DNA from: JBDHTO01 sp039808665
GTDB lineage: Bacteria; Pseudomonadota; Alphaproteobacteria; Paracaedibacterales; JAKBAR01
Direction of reading: 5' to 3'
DNA length: 18,062 bases
Assembly: GCA_039808665.1 (NCBI GenBank)
Contig: JBDHTO010000011.1
Span: forward strand, 1-18,062
Position numbers and translations under genes: made by a program
The notes under the pieces: model-generated
What the model saw: only the letters and a program-made list of their open reading frames with translations
What the model was told of the DNA's origin: nothing
Databases searched by the model: none
Shown: positions 7,520-14,841 of the stretch, in pieces
How positions within the stretch are numbered: the stretch's first letter is position 1
Layout of the letters: the number at the start of each line of letters is the position of its first letter

Positions 7520-9307
7520 ATGTTGTAGGGCGAGTGTCAAAACATCTCGCCCAAGGGGGGCAGCGACCTTACTTCCGCTGCCGCCATGCTCCACTACGAT
7601 AGAAACAGCAAAGCGGGGATCTGCAGCAGGGGCATACCCTGTAAAAATGGCATGATCCCGCCAATGCCATGGCCAATTTTGAAAGGCTTTGCTTTCCCGA
7701 TCCTTTTGAGAAAGGCGCCTTACCTGAGCCGTGCCTGTTTTTCCTGCGAAATCAACCCCCTCCATCATAGAGCGTGAGCGGTACGCTGTCCCTGTGGGAT
7801 CACTCATCACATCCCGCATCCCTTGGCACACAAGCTCAAGATCATCTTTATGAAATCCCAAATCCTCAAAATCCTTAGATTGATGGATAAAACTGGGATC
7901 CACGCGTTTTCCAAAGGATGCCAAACGCGCCGTCATCACACAAAGCTGAAGGGGCGTTGCAAGAACATACCCCTGACCAATACTTGTGAGAATGGTTTCA
8001 GAGGTTGTCCATTTTTTTCCACGCACGCGTTCCTTCCATGATTTGTTGGGAATGAGGCCTGCCTTTTCATGGGGAAAGGCGAGAGATGTCACATCCCCAA
8101 GACCAAACTTTCGGGCAACTTCAGCAATGGCATCCACCCCCGTACGCAGGGCCAATTCATAAAAATAAACATCACAGGATTGAGCGAGCGCTTGACGCAT
8201 ATTCACGGATCCATGACCATACTCATGCCGCCAACAGTGAAAGCGATGCCCCCCCAGATCATAGTGCCCCGGACAAAAGAATTGCGTGTCTTTTGTTGCT
8301 TTTTTTGTATAAAGACCCGCCAGTGCTGTCATCATTTTAAAAGGTGATCCGGGTGCGTATTGTCCCTGGGAAAATTTACAAAGAAGAGGATTATACGGAT
8401 TACTTTGAAGAGGTGCCCAAACCTTTTGTGGAATACCATTTGTAAATTGATTCATGTCAAAGGCAGGAGTTGAAAGGGCCGCTTTGATGCCCCCTGTTTT
8501 GACATCCATCACGACAACGCTTGCGCTTTCATATTCCTTAATACGTTCGTAAATCGCAGTATGAAGGGAAAGATTCAAAGATGTTTGAAGATCTTCCCCG
8601 TGTTTTGGAGCAAAGGATTCAAGCTCTCGCACAACCTGTCGGTAAGCATTCACCTCTACCTGTTTTACCCCCGGTTGACCCAGGAGTGTTTTTTCATACA
8701 TTTTCTCAACACCCGTTTTACCTAGGCGAAACCCCGGATTTTGATAGAGGTCAAAATCCTCTGAGGACATATTTTCCATTTCTTTCTCAGAAGGTTTTCC
8801 CACATAACCAAGGGCATGACAAAACTCAAGGGGATAAGGATAAAAACGCTGTTGCCCTTGCTCAATTCGAATACCAGGAAGATTCAAAAGATGCAATTCA
8901 AGCTTCGCAACCTCCTCCCAAGAAAGAGGATCTTTAATAACATAAGGAACAAATTTGCTTTTTTTATAGGTTATTTCCAACATGTGTTCCATATCCTCCT
9001 CACTCAAAAGAAGAAGCTCTTTAACCTGATAAAGGGATTCTTTCCATTGATCCGAGTCAGAACGCATCAAAATGGCGCGATGGGTATATTGATTCCCTGC
9101 AAGGACATACCCCTTTTCATCAAGGATTTGTCCTCTTAACGGAATCATCAATTCAGCATGGAGGCGATTTTTGTCAGAAAGGGTTTTAAAATGCTCCTTG
9201 GATTGAACTTGAAGCCAATAAAGTCTTCCAAGCAATCCTGCCCCAAGGAGACTCTGCCCTCCGGCGAGCAAAAAAGCACGCCGTGTAAAGATTGTCTTAG
9301 GATCCAT
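7511..9307 (-). CDS. mrdA: Peptidoglycan D,D-transpeptidase PBP2
   Basis: Cross-links peptidoglycan during lateral wall growth; anchored in the cytoplasmic membrane with its catalytic domain in the periplasm. From ATG 9307 it has 598 residues. One N-terminal hydrophobic segment (about 11-34) is preceded by a twin-arginine-like TRRAFLL (8-14). The pedestal domain includes LRGQILDEKGYVLAGN (57-72). The penicillin-binding domain has the nucleophile in S321-P-F-K324, second motif S377-C-D379 (PBP2 enzymes use SxD) and K523-T-G525. The CPGHYDLGG and HCWRHEYGHG segments (345-366) are typical of PBP2. A TTG start at 9361 would add 18 residues, but ATG 9307 gives the normal N terminus. It overlaps the mreD end by 11 bp without a clear ribosome-binding site, so translational coupling is likely. 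rodA, its usual partner gene, does not follow. Confidence 0.96.
   Translation of the reverse strand: MDPKTIFTRRAFLLAGGQSLLGAGLLGRLYWLQVQSKEHFKTLSDKNRLHAELMIPLRGQILDEKGYVLAGNQYTHRAILMRSDSDQWKESLYQVKELLLLSEEDMEHMLEITYKKSKFVPYVIKDPLSWEEVAKLELHLLNLPGIRIEQGQQRFYPYPLEFCHALGYVGKPSEKEMENMSSEDFDLYQNPGFRLGKTGVEKMYEKTLLGQPGVKQVEVNAYRQVVRELESFAPKHGEDLQTSLNLSLHTAIYERIKEYESASVVVMDVKTGGIKAALSTPAFDMNQFTNGIPQKVWAPLQSNPYNPLLCKFSQGQYAPGSPFKMMTALAGLYTKKATKDTQFFCPGHYDLGGHRFHCWRHEYGHGSVNMRQALAQSCDVYFYELALRTGVDAIAEVARKFGLGDVTSLAFPHEKAGLIPNKSWKERVRGKKWTTSETILTSIGQGYVLATPLQLCVMTARLASFGKRVDPSFIHQSKDFEDLGFHKDDLELVCQGMRDVMSDPTGTAYRSRSMMEGVDFAGKTGTAQVRRLSQKDRESKAFQNWPWHWRDHAIFTGYAPAADPRFAVSIVVEHGGSGSKVAAPLGRDVLTLALQHSL
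7528..7552. terminator. Possible hairpin between convergent genes
   Basis: GGGCGAG (7528-7534) and CTCGCCC (7546-7552) form a 7-bp GC-rich stem with an 11-base loop that can add three more pairs (TGT/ACA) with one bulge. It lies 9 bases past the stop of the subtilase-like gene and inside the last codons of mrdA. There is no T run on either strand, so it is not a canonical intrinsic terminator. It may only protect the 3' end or impede the opposing polymerase. Confidence 0.3.
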
Positions 9308-9767
9308 AACGCACGTTTTTTTTGTCTGTGATTTTTCTAAGCAAAAAAGGAAATGCGGCAACAGTCAAAAGATTAATCACAAAGACTTTTGAGCTTGGAT
9401 GAAAATACTCATAAATTGCTGTGTATTGAAGATACATCACTCCTTGAAAAAGAAGTGTTGAGAGAAAAAACCCACCCCATAAAAGGTAGAAGTTCTCAAG
9501 CTTAAAAAGCACTTGAAAGCCCGCCTGATAAAGGATTTGAAACAAAAGTAAAAAAAGAGGCGTAATCCCCAAAAGCCTTCCGAAAAAGACATCTTCACAT
9601 AAACCAAGCACAAGAAGACTGATGGTAAAAATCCTTGGAAGGGGTGCAACAGAAAGAAGAAACAGGGGAAGCAGAAGAAGAGGACTCAACCGAAGATCAA
9701 ATGACATATTCATCATCGAGCAGGAGATCACAAGCCCACTCAGAAATATCGGTGATTTGATATTCAT
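9297..9767 (-). CDS. mreD: Rod shape-determining membrane protein MreD
   Basis: A 156-residue, strongly hydrophobic protein with about five membrane helices. It has the overall pattern of MreD: an N-terminal helix, the LLLLPLFLLSVAP stretch, then the charged LCEDVFFGRLLGITPL segment (the conserved Glu-Asp, Gly-Leu-Gly-like loop), followed by three more helices. With MreC it links cytoplasmic MreB to periplasmic PBP2. The sequence of MreD is poorly conserved, so the name rests on hydropathy, the CEDVFFGRLLGI loop and its position between mreC and mrdA. The start ATG overlaps the mreC stop as ATGA (4 bp) and the 3' end overlaps mrdA by 11 bp, an arrangement expected of coupled translation. Confidence 0.9.
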   Translation of the reverse strand: MNIKSPIFLSGLVISCSMMNMSFDLRLSPLLLLPLFLLSVAPLPRIFTISLLVLGLCEDVFFGRLLGITPLFLLLFQILYQAGFQVLFKLENFYLLWGGFFLSTLLFQGVMYLQYTAIYEYFHPSSKVFVINLLTVAAFPFLLRKITDKKNVRYGS

Positions 9768-10657
9768 CCCAAATCCGTCCTCACAGGGGGAATAAGAATC
9801 AATGTATGAATGTTTGCAAGGGATTCATAGGGCGTCACGTAGATAACTTTATTTTCAATGGCACTTACATAACCGACAGGCAGTGCTTTTTTATAAATAC
9901 CTCCGAACCCAGAAGTATGCACAGGGTCACCTATTTGAATAAGATGTTCTCCCTCTTGAATATGGCTGAGTATCATCACAGAGGATCCTTGCCCCTTTGC
10001 AATGGCTTGAACACCATGCACCTGAACCGGCACGGAAAAGGTGGAATCCAGAATCGTCACAACTTTTGAACATGAACGTCCTGATGTCTGAAGACGCCCC
10101 ACAATCCCGTGTGTACCGATCGCCACAGAATCTTCTTGAACTTCAATCTCATCGGAGTGAGAAACCAAAAGAGGGATTCCCCTCCCCGGTGTATTTAAAA
10201 CCGTTGCGGACACCGCCCCCTGAAGAATGAATTTATCTCCTGTTGCAATAAAACCCAGATTTTTTCGCATATCATTATCCAAAAAGGCCTGATGACGAAA
10301 AGCGATGTTATCTCTCAATACATTCTCGTTTTGAAGTTTGAGCTCAGCATTTTCCTTTATCAACAAACTCTGATTTTGAAAATACTTATGCGTTCCTTCC
10401 ACAGCATTGATGACATGATGAGAAATCGCAACAACCGGTGTAATCGCCTCTAAAAGTTTAGACTCAAGATAAACAACGGGTGCCACACGCGCGTAACTTC
10501 CATAGGAAAGAAACACAAAAAGACACATGCCTATAATAGGAAGAATGGGTTTTGTACCACATCGGGGCGCACCGAAAAGCCATGTAAAAAAGTTCGCAAC
10601 CGGCACACCGCGTCTTAAACCAACAGCCTTAATCCCGAGTGCGTCCAATATGTCCAT
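9764..10657 (-). CDS. mreC: Rod shape-determining protein MreC
   Basis: A bitopic elongasome scaffold of 297 residues. It has a cytoplasmic N terminus of about 36 residues, a membrane helix at about 37-54 (LPIIGMCLFVFLSYG), a coiled coil at about 83-130 with ENAELKLQNENVLRDN, and a periplasmic beta domain. Typical MreC segments are present: GAVSATVLNTPGRGIPL, GIVGRLQTSGRSCSKVVTIL, VHTSGFGGIYKKALPVGYVS. It self-associates and binds PBP2. AGGA lies 8 bases before the ATG at 10657, and mreB ends 23 bp upstream, so the gene is in the same transcript. Confidence 0.97.
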   Translation of the reverse strand: MDILDALGIKAVGLRRGVPVANFFTWLFGAPRCGTKPILPIIGMCLFVFLSYGSYARVAPVVYLESKLLEAITPVVAISHHVINAVEGTHKYFQNQSLLIKENAELKLQNENVLRDNIAFRHQAFLDNDMRKNLGFIATGDKFILQGAVSATVLNTPGRGIPLLVSHSDEIEVQEDSVAIGTHGIVGRLQTSGRSCSKVVTILDSTFSVPVQVHGVQAIAKGQGSSVMILSHIQEGEHLIQIGDPVHTSGFGGIYKKALPVGYVSAIENKVIYVTPYESLANIHTLILIPPVRTDLG

Positions 10658-10680
10658 AACTTTTCCTACACCCCTTAAGG

Positions 10681-11721
10681 TTAATACATAGTTGTGAGAA
10701 CATCACGAAGAGTTTTCATCTCTTCCAAGGCCTTCCCCGTACCACGCACAACACATGTCAAAGGCTCTTCGGCAAGAAACACGGGAAGTCCTGTGGCATC
10801 AGAGAGAACTTGGTCTAAATTCTTGAGCAGTGATCCGCCACCTGTAAGCACAATACCGCGGTCCACAATATCTGCAGAAAGCTCTGGGGCTGTGCACTCA
10901 AGCGCTGTTTTAACACCTTCAACAATCGCTGCGACAACATCACCAAGAGACTCAGCAATTTGTTTTTGATTAATACTAATTTCGATAGGAACACCGTTTT
11001 GAAGGCTGCGACCTTTAATGGCCATTGTCACTTGCTTGCTGTCACTTTTGACAACAGCGGATCCAATTTCCTTTTTAATTTTTTCAGCGGTGCTTTCGCC
11101 AATAAGAAGATTATGATTGCGGCGAATGTAGTTAATAATGGCTTCATCCATTTTATCGCCACCCACACGAACAGAGCATGCATACACGATCCCTCCCAGC
11201 GAGAGAACAGCAACCTCCGTCGTTCCTCCACCAATATCCACAACCATGGATCCTGTGGGCTCTGTCACAGGAAGGCCTGCACCGATAGCCGCTGCCATGG
11301 GCTCTTCAATCAAAAAGACTTGACGACCTCCCGCACTTTCAGCGGATTCTTGAATCGCGCGACGCTCGACAGCCGTTGATCCAGAGGGCACACAAATAAT
11401 AATCTGAGGCGCCATAAAACGGTGACGATTATGCACCTTACGAATAAAGTGCTTAATCATTTCTTCAGCAACTTCGAAATCTGCAATGACACCATCACGC
11501 AAGGGTCGGATAGCTTGGATATTCCCAGGAGTACGTCCCACCATAAGCTTTGCTTCTTCGCCCACAGCCAAAACTTGTTTTTTTCCTTTATGCGTTGCAA
11601 TCGCAACAACAGAAGGTTCATCCAAAATAATACCGCGACCCTTCACATAAACGAGGGTGTTTGCCGTACCAAGATCAATCGCCATATCCGCAGAAAGCTT
11701 ACCAAGAAGGCGGGAAAACAT
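10681..11721 (-). CDS. mreB: Actin-like cell-shape protein MreB
   Basis: An ATP-dependent filament-forming protein under the inner membrane that guides lateral wall synthesis. It is 346 residues long, the usual length. It shows the short amphipathic N terminus (MFSRLLGKLS), phosphate-1 loop DLGTANT (16-22), connect-1 and phosphate-2 motif VDIGGGTTEVA (161-171), adenosine motif LTGGGSLLKNL (292-302), and the family signature IEEPMAAAIGAGLP (138-151). Rod or spirillar shape with elongation-type growth is implied. It is the first gene of the minus-strand operon and is divergent from the atp operon. A weak GAG lies before the ATG. Confidence 0.98.
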   Translation of the reverse strand: MFSRLLGKLSADMAIDLGTANTLVYVKGRGIILDEPSVVAIATHKGKKQVLAVGEEAKLMVGRTPGNIQAIRPLRDGVIADFEVAEEMIKHFIRKVHNRHRFMAPQIIICVPSGSTAVERRAIQESAESAGGRQVFLIEEPMAAAIGAGLPVTEPTGSMVVDIGGGTTEVAVLSLGGIVYACSVRVGGDKMDEAIINYIRRNHNLLIGESTAEKIKKEIGSAVVKSDSKQVTMAIKGRSLQNGVPIEISINQKQIAESLGDVVAAIVEGVKTALECTAPELSADIVDRGIVLTGGGSLLKNLDQVLSDATGLPVFLAEEPLTCVVRGTGKALEEMKTLRDVLTTMY

Positions 11722-11756
11722 AAGAACTCACAAAAGCAGAATTTAAACTTCATCTA

Positions 11757-11765
11757 CTTATAGCA
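11757..11765 (-). promoter_or_regulatory. Possible extended -10 promoter of mreB
   Basis: On the minus strand TGCTATAAG (11765-11757) matches an extended -10 (TGnTATAAT) except for the last base. No good -35 hexamer lies 16-18 bases upstream, which an extended -10 can compensate for. Transcription would begin about 29 bases before the mreB ATG. This is a by-eye call in an AT-rich stretch. Confidence 0.35.
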
Positions 11766-11790
11766 CATCTGATTTTTTAGGGAGAAAAAA

Positions 11791-11859
11791 ATGCCGACCT
11801 TTCTTTGTCAATCTGTCTTGTGTCTGTTTTGGGAAAGCTCTACTATCGTCTTAGTTTAG
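11791..11859 (+). CDS. Possible 22-residue leader peptide ahead of atpH
   Basis: A small reading frame beginning MPTFLCQSVLCLFWESS and ending in TAG at 11857-11859. It has the best Shine-Dalgarno sequence of the region, AGGGAG (11779-11784), six bases before its ATG, whereas atpH itself starts with GTG or TTG. It ends 17 bases before the atpH GTG and is out of frame with atpH. The peptide is hydrophobic with two cysteines and has no recognised family. It may be translated as a leader that lets ribosomes re-initiate at atpH, or may be a chance frame under a ribosome-binding site left from an earlier start. That it is a real gene is inference. Confidence 0.35.
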   Translation: MPTFLCQSVLCLFWESSTIVLV

Positions 11860-11876
11860 TTTTCGGGGATTTGTTT

Positions 11877-12440
11877 GTGACAAGCTTGGCTTCCTCTCTT
11901 ACATCTCTTGAGGGTCGTTACGGACGAACACTCTATGAACTTGCACCCTCTTCAAAAGATATCCCTGAAATGATTGAGGAGGCCAGATCTTTTTGGAGCA
12001 CAATCCAAGATGATCCTAGCCTTAAAAAAAGCCTTTTGACAAAGCTCGTGCATCAAGATATCCAACTCAAAATTGCCAAAAAGTTGGTCAAGGTTTTTAA
12101 AGTTTCAGACCTCATGGAAAGGTTTATCTTTCTTCTCATTCAAAAAGGTCGATTTTCAGAGTTTTCAAAAATTATCGACCATGTGGAAACCCTCTATCAC
12201 CACGGCGAAGGCATTATGGACATTCAGGTATGTTATGCCAATCCCTTCTCAAAGGATGAAAGGGAAAGTCTTAAGCGACTCCTTGGAAATCAATACGGAA
12301 AAAACCTAGAAATTAAATTCATAGAAGATCCAAGTCTTATTGCAGGATATAGAGTGCACTTACCCACAAAGGTTTTAGACGCCTCTTTTTCAAAACAACT
12401 TCGTCTTATTCAACAACACATTTTTGAAGGTAGCTTATGA
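11877..12440 (+). CDS. atpH: F1F0 ATP synthase delta subunit
   Basis: The delta subunit joins the F1 head to the peripheral stalk. The reading frame is open from TTG 11805, but family N termini begin shortly before the S-x-x-x-GRYxxxLYELA motif, seen here as SLEGRYGRTLYELA. GTG at 11877 is therefore chosen, giving 187 residues (family about 175-190) with CGGGGAT (11864-11870) upstream; TTG 11871 is also possible. The central helical domain contains RFIFLLIQKGRFSEFSKII, matching the conserved FL.LL...R...L..I pattern. The C-terminal end has the expected IKFIEDPSLIAGYRVHL (Gly-Gly/Gly-Tyr turn) followed by DASFSKQLRLIQQHI. Its TGA overlaps the atpA ATG (ATGA). It is the first gene of the F1 operon; F0 genes are not in the window. 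Confidence 0.93.
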   Translation: MTSLASSLTSLEGRYGRTLYELAPSSKDIPEMIEEARSFWSTIQDDPSLKKSLLTKLVHQDIQLKIAKKLVKVFKVSDLMERFIFLLIQKGRFSEFSKIIDHVETLYHHGEGIMDIQVCYANPFSKDERESLKRLLGNQYGKNLEIKFIEDPSLIAGYRVHLPTKVLDASFSKQLRLIQQHIFEGSL

Positions 12441-13963
12441 GTTTGCGTGCTTCTGAAATCTCCACCATTTTAAAAGAAGAGCTGGGGCAATTTGAGTCCC
12501 GTTTGGATGTTTACGAAGTTGGTCACGTCCTGAATTTGGGCGATGGTATCGCGCGTGTTTATGGCCTTGAAAACGTCAAAGCCGGAGAACTCGTTGAATT
12601 CGATTCCGGTGTCAAAGGTATGGTTTTAAATCTTGAAGCCGATAACGTTGGTGTTGTGATTTTTGGTGAAGATGACCTTATTAAAGAGGGGGATCAAGTC
12701 AAACGCCTTCACCGTATTGCTGACGTTCCTGTAGGAAAGGCGCTCCTGGGTCGTGTTGTTAATGCACTGGGAGAGCCCATTGACGGCAAGGGCGCGATCA
12801 TCTCAAAAACACGCGCAGAAATCGACATCAAAGCGCCCGGTATTGTCAAAAGAAAATCCGTTCACGAACCGATGCAATCCGGAATCAAGGCGATTGATGC
12901 CCTTGTCCCCGTTGGAAGAGGTCAACGTGAGCTGATTATTGGTGATCGACAAACAGGAAAAACGACTCTCGCAATTGATACCATCATCAACCAAAGAGCG
13001 GTTAACCTCTCTGGCGATCCAAAGAAAAAACTTCACTGTATTTATGTGGCTATTGGTCAAAAACAATCTTCGGTCGCCAACATTGTCAGAACCCTCGAAA
13101 GTGCTGGCGCCATGGAATACACAACCGTTGTCGCTGCCACCGCATCGGATCCTGCTCCCATGCAATACATCGCACCTTATGCCGCTTGTGCGATGGGAGA
13201 GTATTTCAGAGACAACGGCATGCACGCCCTTATTATCTATGATGATCTTTCTAAACATGCTGTGGCTTATCGTCAAATGGCACTTCTCCTTCGCCGTCCA
13301 CCAGGTCGAGAAGCTTATCCCGGAGACGTTTTCTATCTCCACTCACGACTTTTGGAGCGCGCTGCAAAACTGAGCGATGACATGGGTGGTGGATCTCTCA
13401 CAGCCCTTCCTATTATTGAAACTCAGGCTGGTGATGTTTCCGCCTACATCCCCACAAACGTGATTTCCATCACTGACGGTCAGATCTTTCTTGAAACAGA
13501 CCTTTTTTATCAAGGCATTCGCCCCGCCATTAACGTCGGTCTCTCTGTAAGTCGCGTGGGATCAGCAGCACAAACCAAAGCGATGAAATCTGTTGCAGGA
13601 AAAATCAAACTTGAGCTTGCTCAATACCGTGAAATGGCAGCATTCTCACAATTTGCAAGCGACCTTGATAGCTCAACACAAAAACTCCTCGCACGCGGTG
13701 CACGTCTTACAGAAGTTTTAAAGCAGCCACAAAACAGCCCCCTTTCTGTGGCAAGCCAGGTAATTTCCATTTTTGCAGGTGTCCGTGGATATCTTGATGA
13801 GAAAAATATTCAAGACATCACCCCCTATATCAATGGATTATTGGAGTATGTCCATAAATATCACGCAGACCTTGTTGAAGACATTGAAACAACAGGAACT
13901 CTCTCAGAGAAAAGAGAAGAACAACTAAAGGCGATCTTTAATGAGTACACTCAAAGCGCTTAG
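12437..13963 (+). CDS. atpA: F1F0 ATP synthase alpha subunit
   Basis: The non-catalytic nucleotide-binding subunit of the F1 hexamer, 508 residues, full length. Motifs are the N-terminal beta barrel with VGHVLNLGDGIARVYGLENV (28-47), Walker A GDRQTGKT (169-176), ALIIYDDLSKHAVAYRQM (Walker B region), LLLRRPPGREAYPGDVFYLH, and the arginine-finger segment GLSVSRVGSAAQTKAMK. The start is fixed by the ATGA overlap with atpH and by the family N terminus. The 3' end overlaps atpG by 23 bp. Confidence 0.99.
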   Translation: MSLRASEISTILKEELGQFESRLDVYEVGHVLNLGDGIARVYGLENVKAGELVEFDSGVKGMVLNLEADNVGVVIFGEDDLIKEGDQVKRLHRIADVPVGKALLGRVVNALGEPIDGKGAIISKTRAEIDIKAPGIVKRKSVHEPMQSGIKAIDALVPVGRGQRELIIGDRQTGKTTLAIDTIINQRAVNLSGDPKKKLHCIYVAIGQKQSSVANIVRTLESAGAMEYTTVVAATASDPAPMQYIAPYAACAMGEYFRDNGMHALIIYDDLSKHAVAYRQMALLLRRPPGREAYPGDVFYLHSRLLERAAKLSDDMGGGSLTALPIIETQAGDVSAYIPTNVISITDGQIFLETDLFYQGIRPAINVGLSVSRVGSAAQTKAMKSVAGKIKLELAQYREMAAFSQFASDLDSSTQKLLARGARLTEVLKQPQNSPLSVASQVISIFAGVRGYLDEKNIQDITPYINGLLEYVHKYHADLVEDIETTGTLSEKREEQLKAIFNEYTQSA

Positions 13964-14816
13964 AACTCGCATACGCTCTGTACAGGCGACACAAAAGATC
14001 ACCACGGCGATGAAGCTCGTCTCTGCGGCAAAGCTTAAAAAAGCCCAAGATCAGCTACAGGGGTTTCAAGGATACGCATCTGCCATACGATCTATATGGG
14101 CCAAGGCTTCTGAGGATGTTGATACAAACGATCTCCCACTTTGGATGCAACCTCACGGAGATAATCACCTCTATATCGTACTGATGTCAGACCGGGGTCT
14201 TTGCGGATCCTACAACGCCGCAATGGTAAGGCATATGAAGCGTGTTATGGAAGAACGCAGCCGCTATAACGCACACACAAAAATTCTTCCCATTGGATAT
14301 AAGGCTATTGACCTTTTAAAGAGGGATATGGGATCCCATTTTGGAGATATTTTATTCCCCAACCGTGAACATAAACCCCACACAGAAGAGATTGTTGAAA
14401 CTCTTACTCAATATCTTTCCACCTATCTTACCCGTGAAAGATATGGTGCAGTGAGAATTTACTACACACGATTCATTAATGTCCTTCGTCAAGACATTGA
14501 AAGTGTGGATCTTGTAAAGGCAAAAAATAGTGAGGAAGTCAAAGAATCCTCTGGATATCCCCCTCTCTTTGAGCCAGATCAAGCAAGCCTCATCTCATCT
14601 CTTGCCCCCCTCTATTTTAAAAACCTCATACGATACGCCGTTTATGAAAGTGCGACCTCTGAACAAGCCTCACGTATGCGCGCTATGGATACGGCAACCG
14701 AAAATGCCGGTGATGTCATTACAAAACTCAAACGAACCTATAACAGAACACGTCAAGCAGGAATCACAAGAGAACTCATTGAAATTATTTCTGGTGCAAA
14801 TGCATTAGAAGGATAA
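13941..14816 (+). CDS. atpG: F1F0 ATP synthase gamma subunit
   Basis: The central rotor shaft of F1, 291 residues. The N-terminal helix is typical (LKALRTRIRSVQATQKITTA, then MKLVSAAKLKKAQ). The Rossmann-like core contains LMSDRGLCGSYNAAM, and the C-terminal helix has ESATSEQASRMRAMDTATEN followed by LKRTYNRTRQAGITRELIEI. The start lies inside the last codons of atpA with AAAGGCG upstream, so the two are translated in a coupled way. A 25-bp gap precedes atpD. Confidence 0.98.
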   Translation: MSTLKALRTRIRSVQATQKITTAMKLVSAAKLKKAQDQLQGFQGYASAIRSIWAKASEDVDTNDLPLWMQPHGDNHLYIVLMSDRGLCGSYNAAMVRHMKRVMEERSRYNAHTKILPIGYKAIDLLKRDMGSHFGDILFPNREHKPHTEEIVETLTQYLSTYLTRERYGAVRIYYTRFINVLRQDIESVDLVKAKNSEEVKESSGYPPLFEPDQASLISSLAPLYFKNLIRYAVYESATSEQASRMRAMDTATENAGDVITKLKRTYNRTRQAGITRELIEIISGANALEG

Positions 14817-14841
14817 ATAGAAGAATTACGGAGTAAAAAAT

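Noticed and set aside
8069..8347. Two overlapping plus-strand frames inside mrdA
   Set aside because: Both are antisense to the conserved PBP2 transpeptidase domain and have no family features.
11805..11876. N-terminal extension of atpH from TTG 11805
   Set aside because: The delta family begins just before SxxGRYxxxLYELA; the extra 24 residues have no counterpart and a ribosome-binding site sits just before GTG 11877.
12803..13342. Minus-strand 179-codon frame
   Set aside because: Antisense to the atpA nucleotide-binding domain; no ribosome-binding site or recognisable protein.
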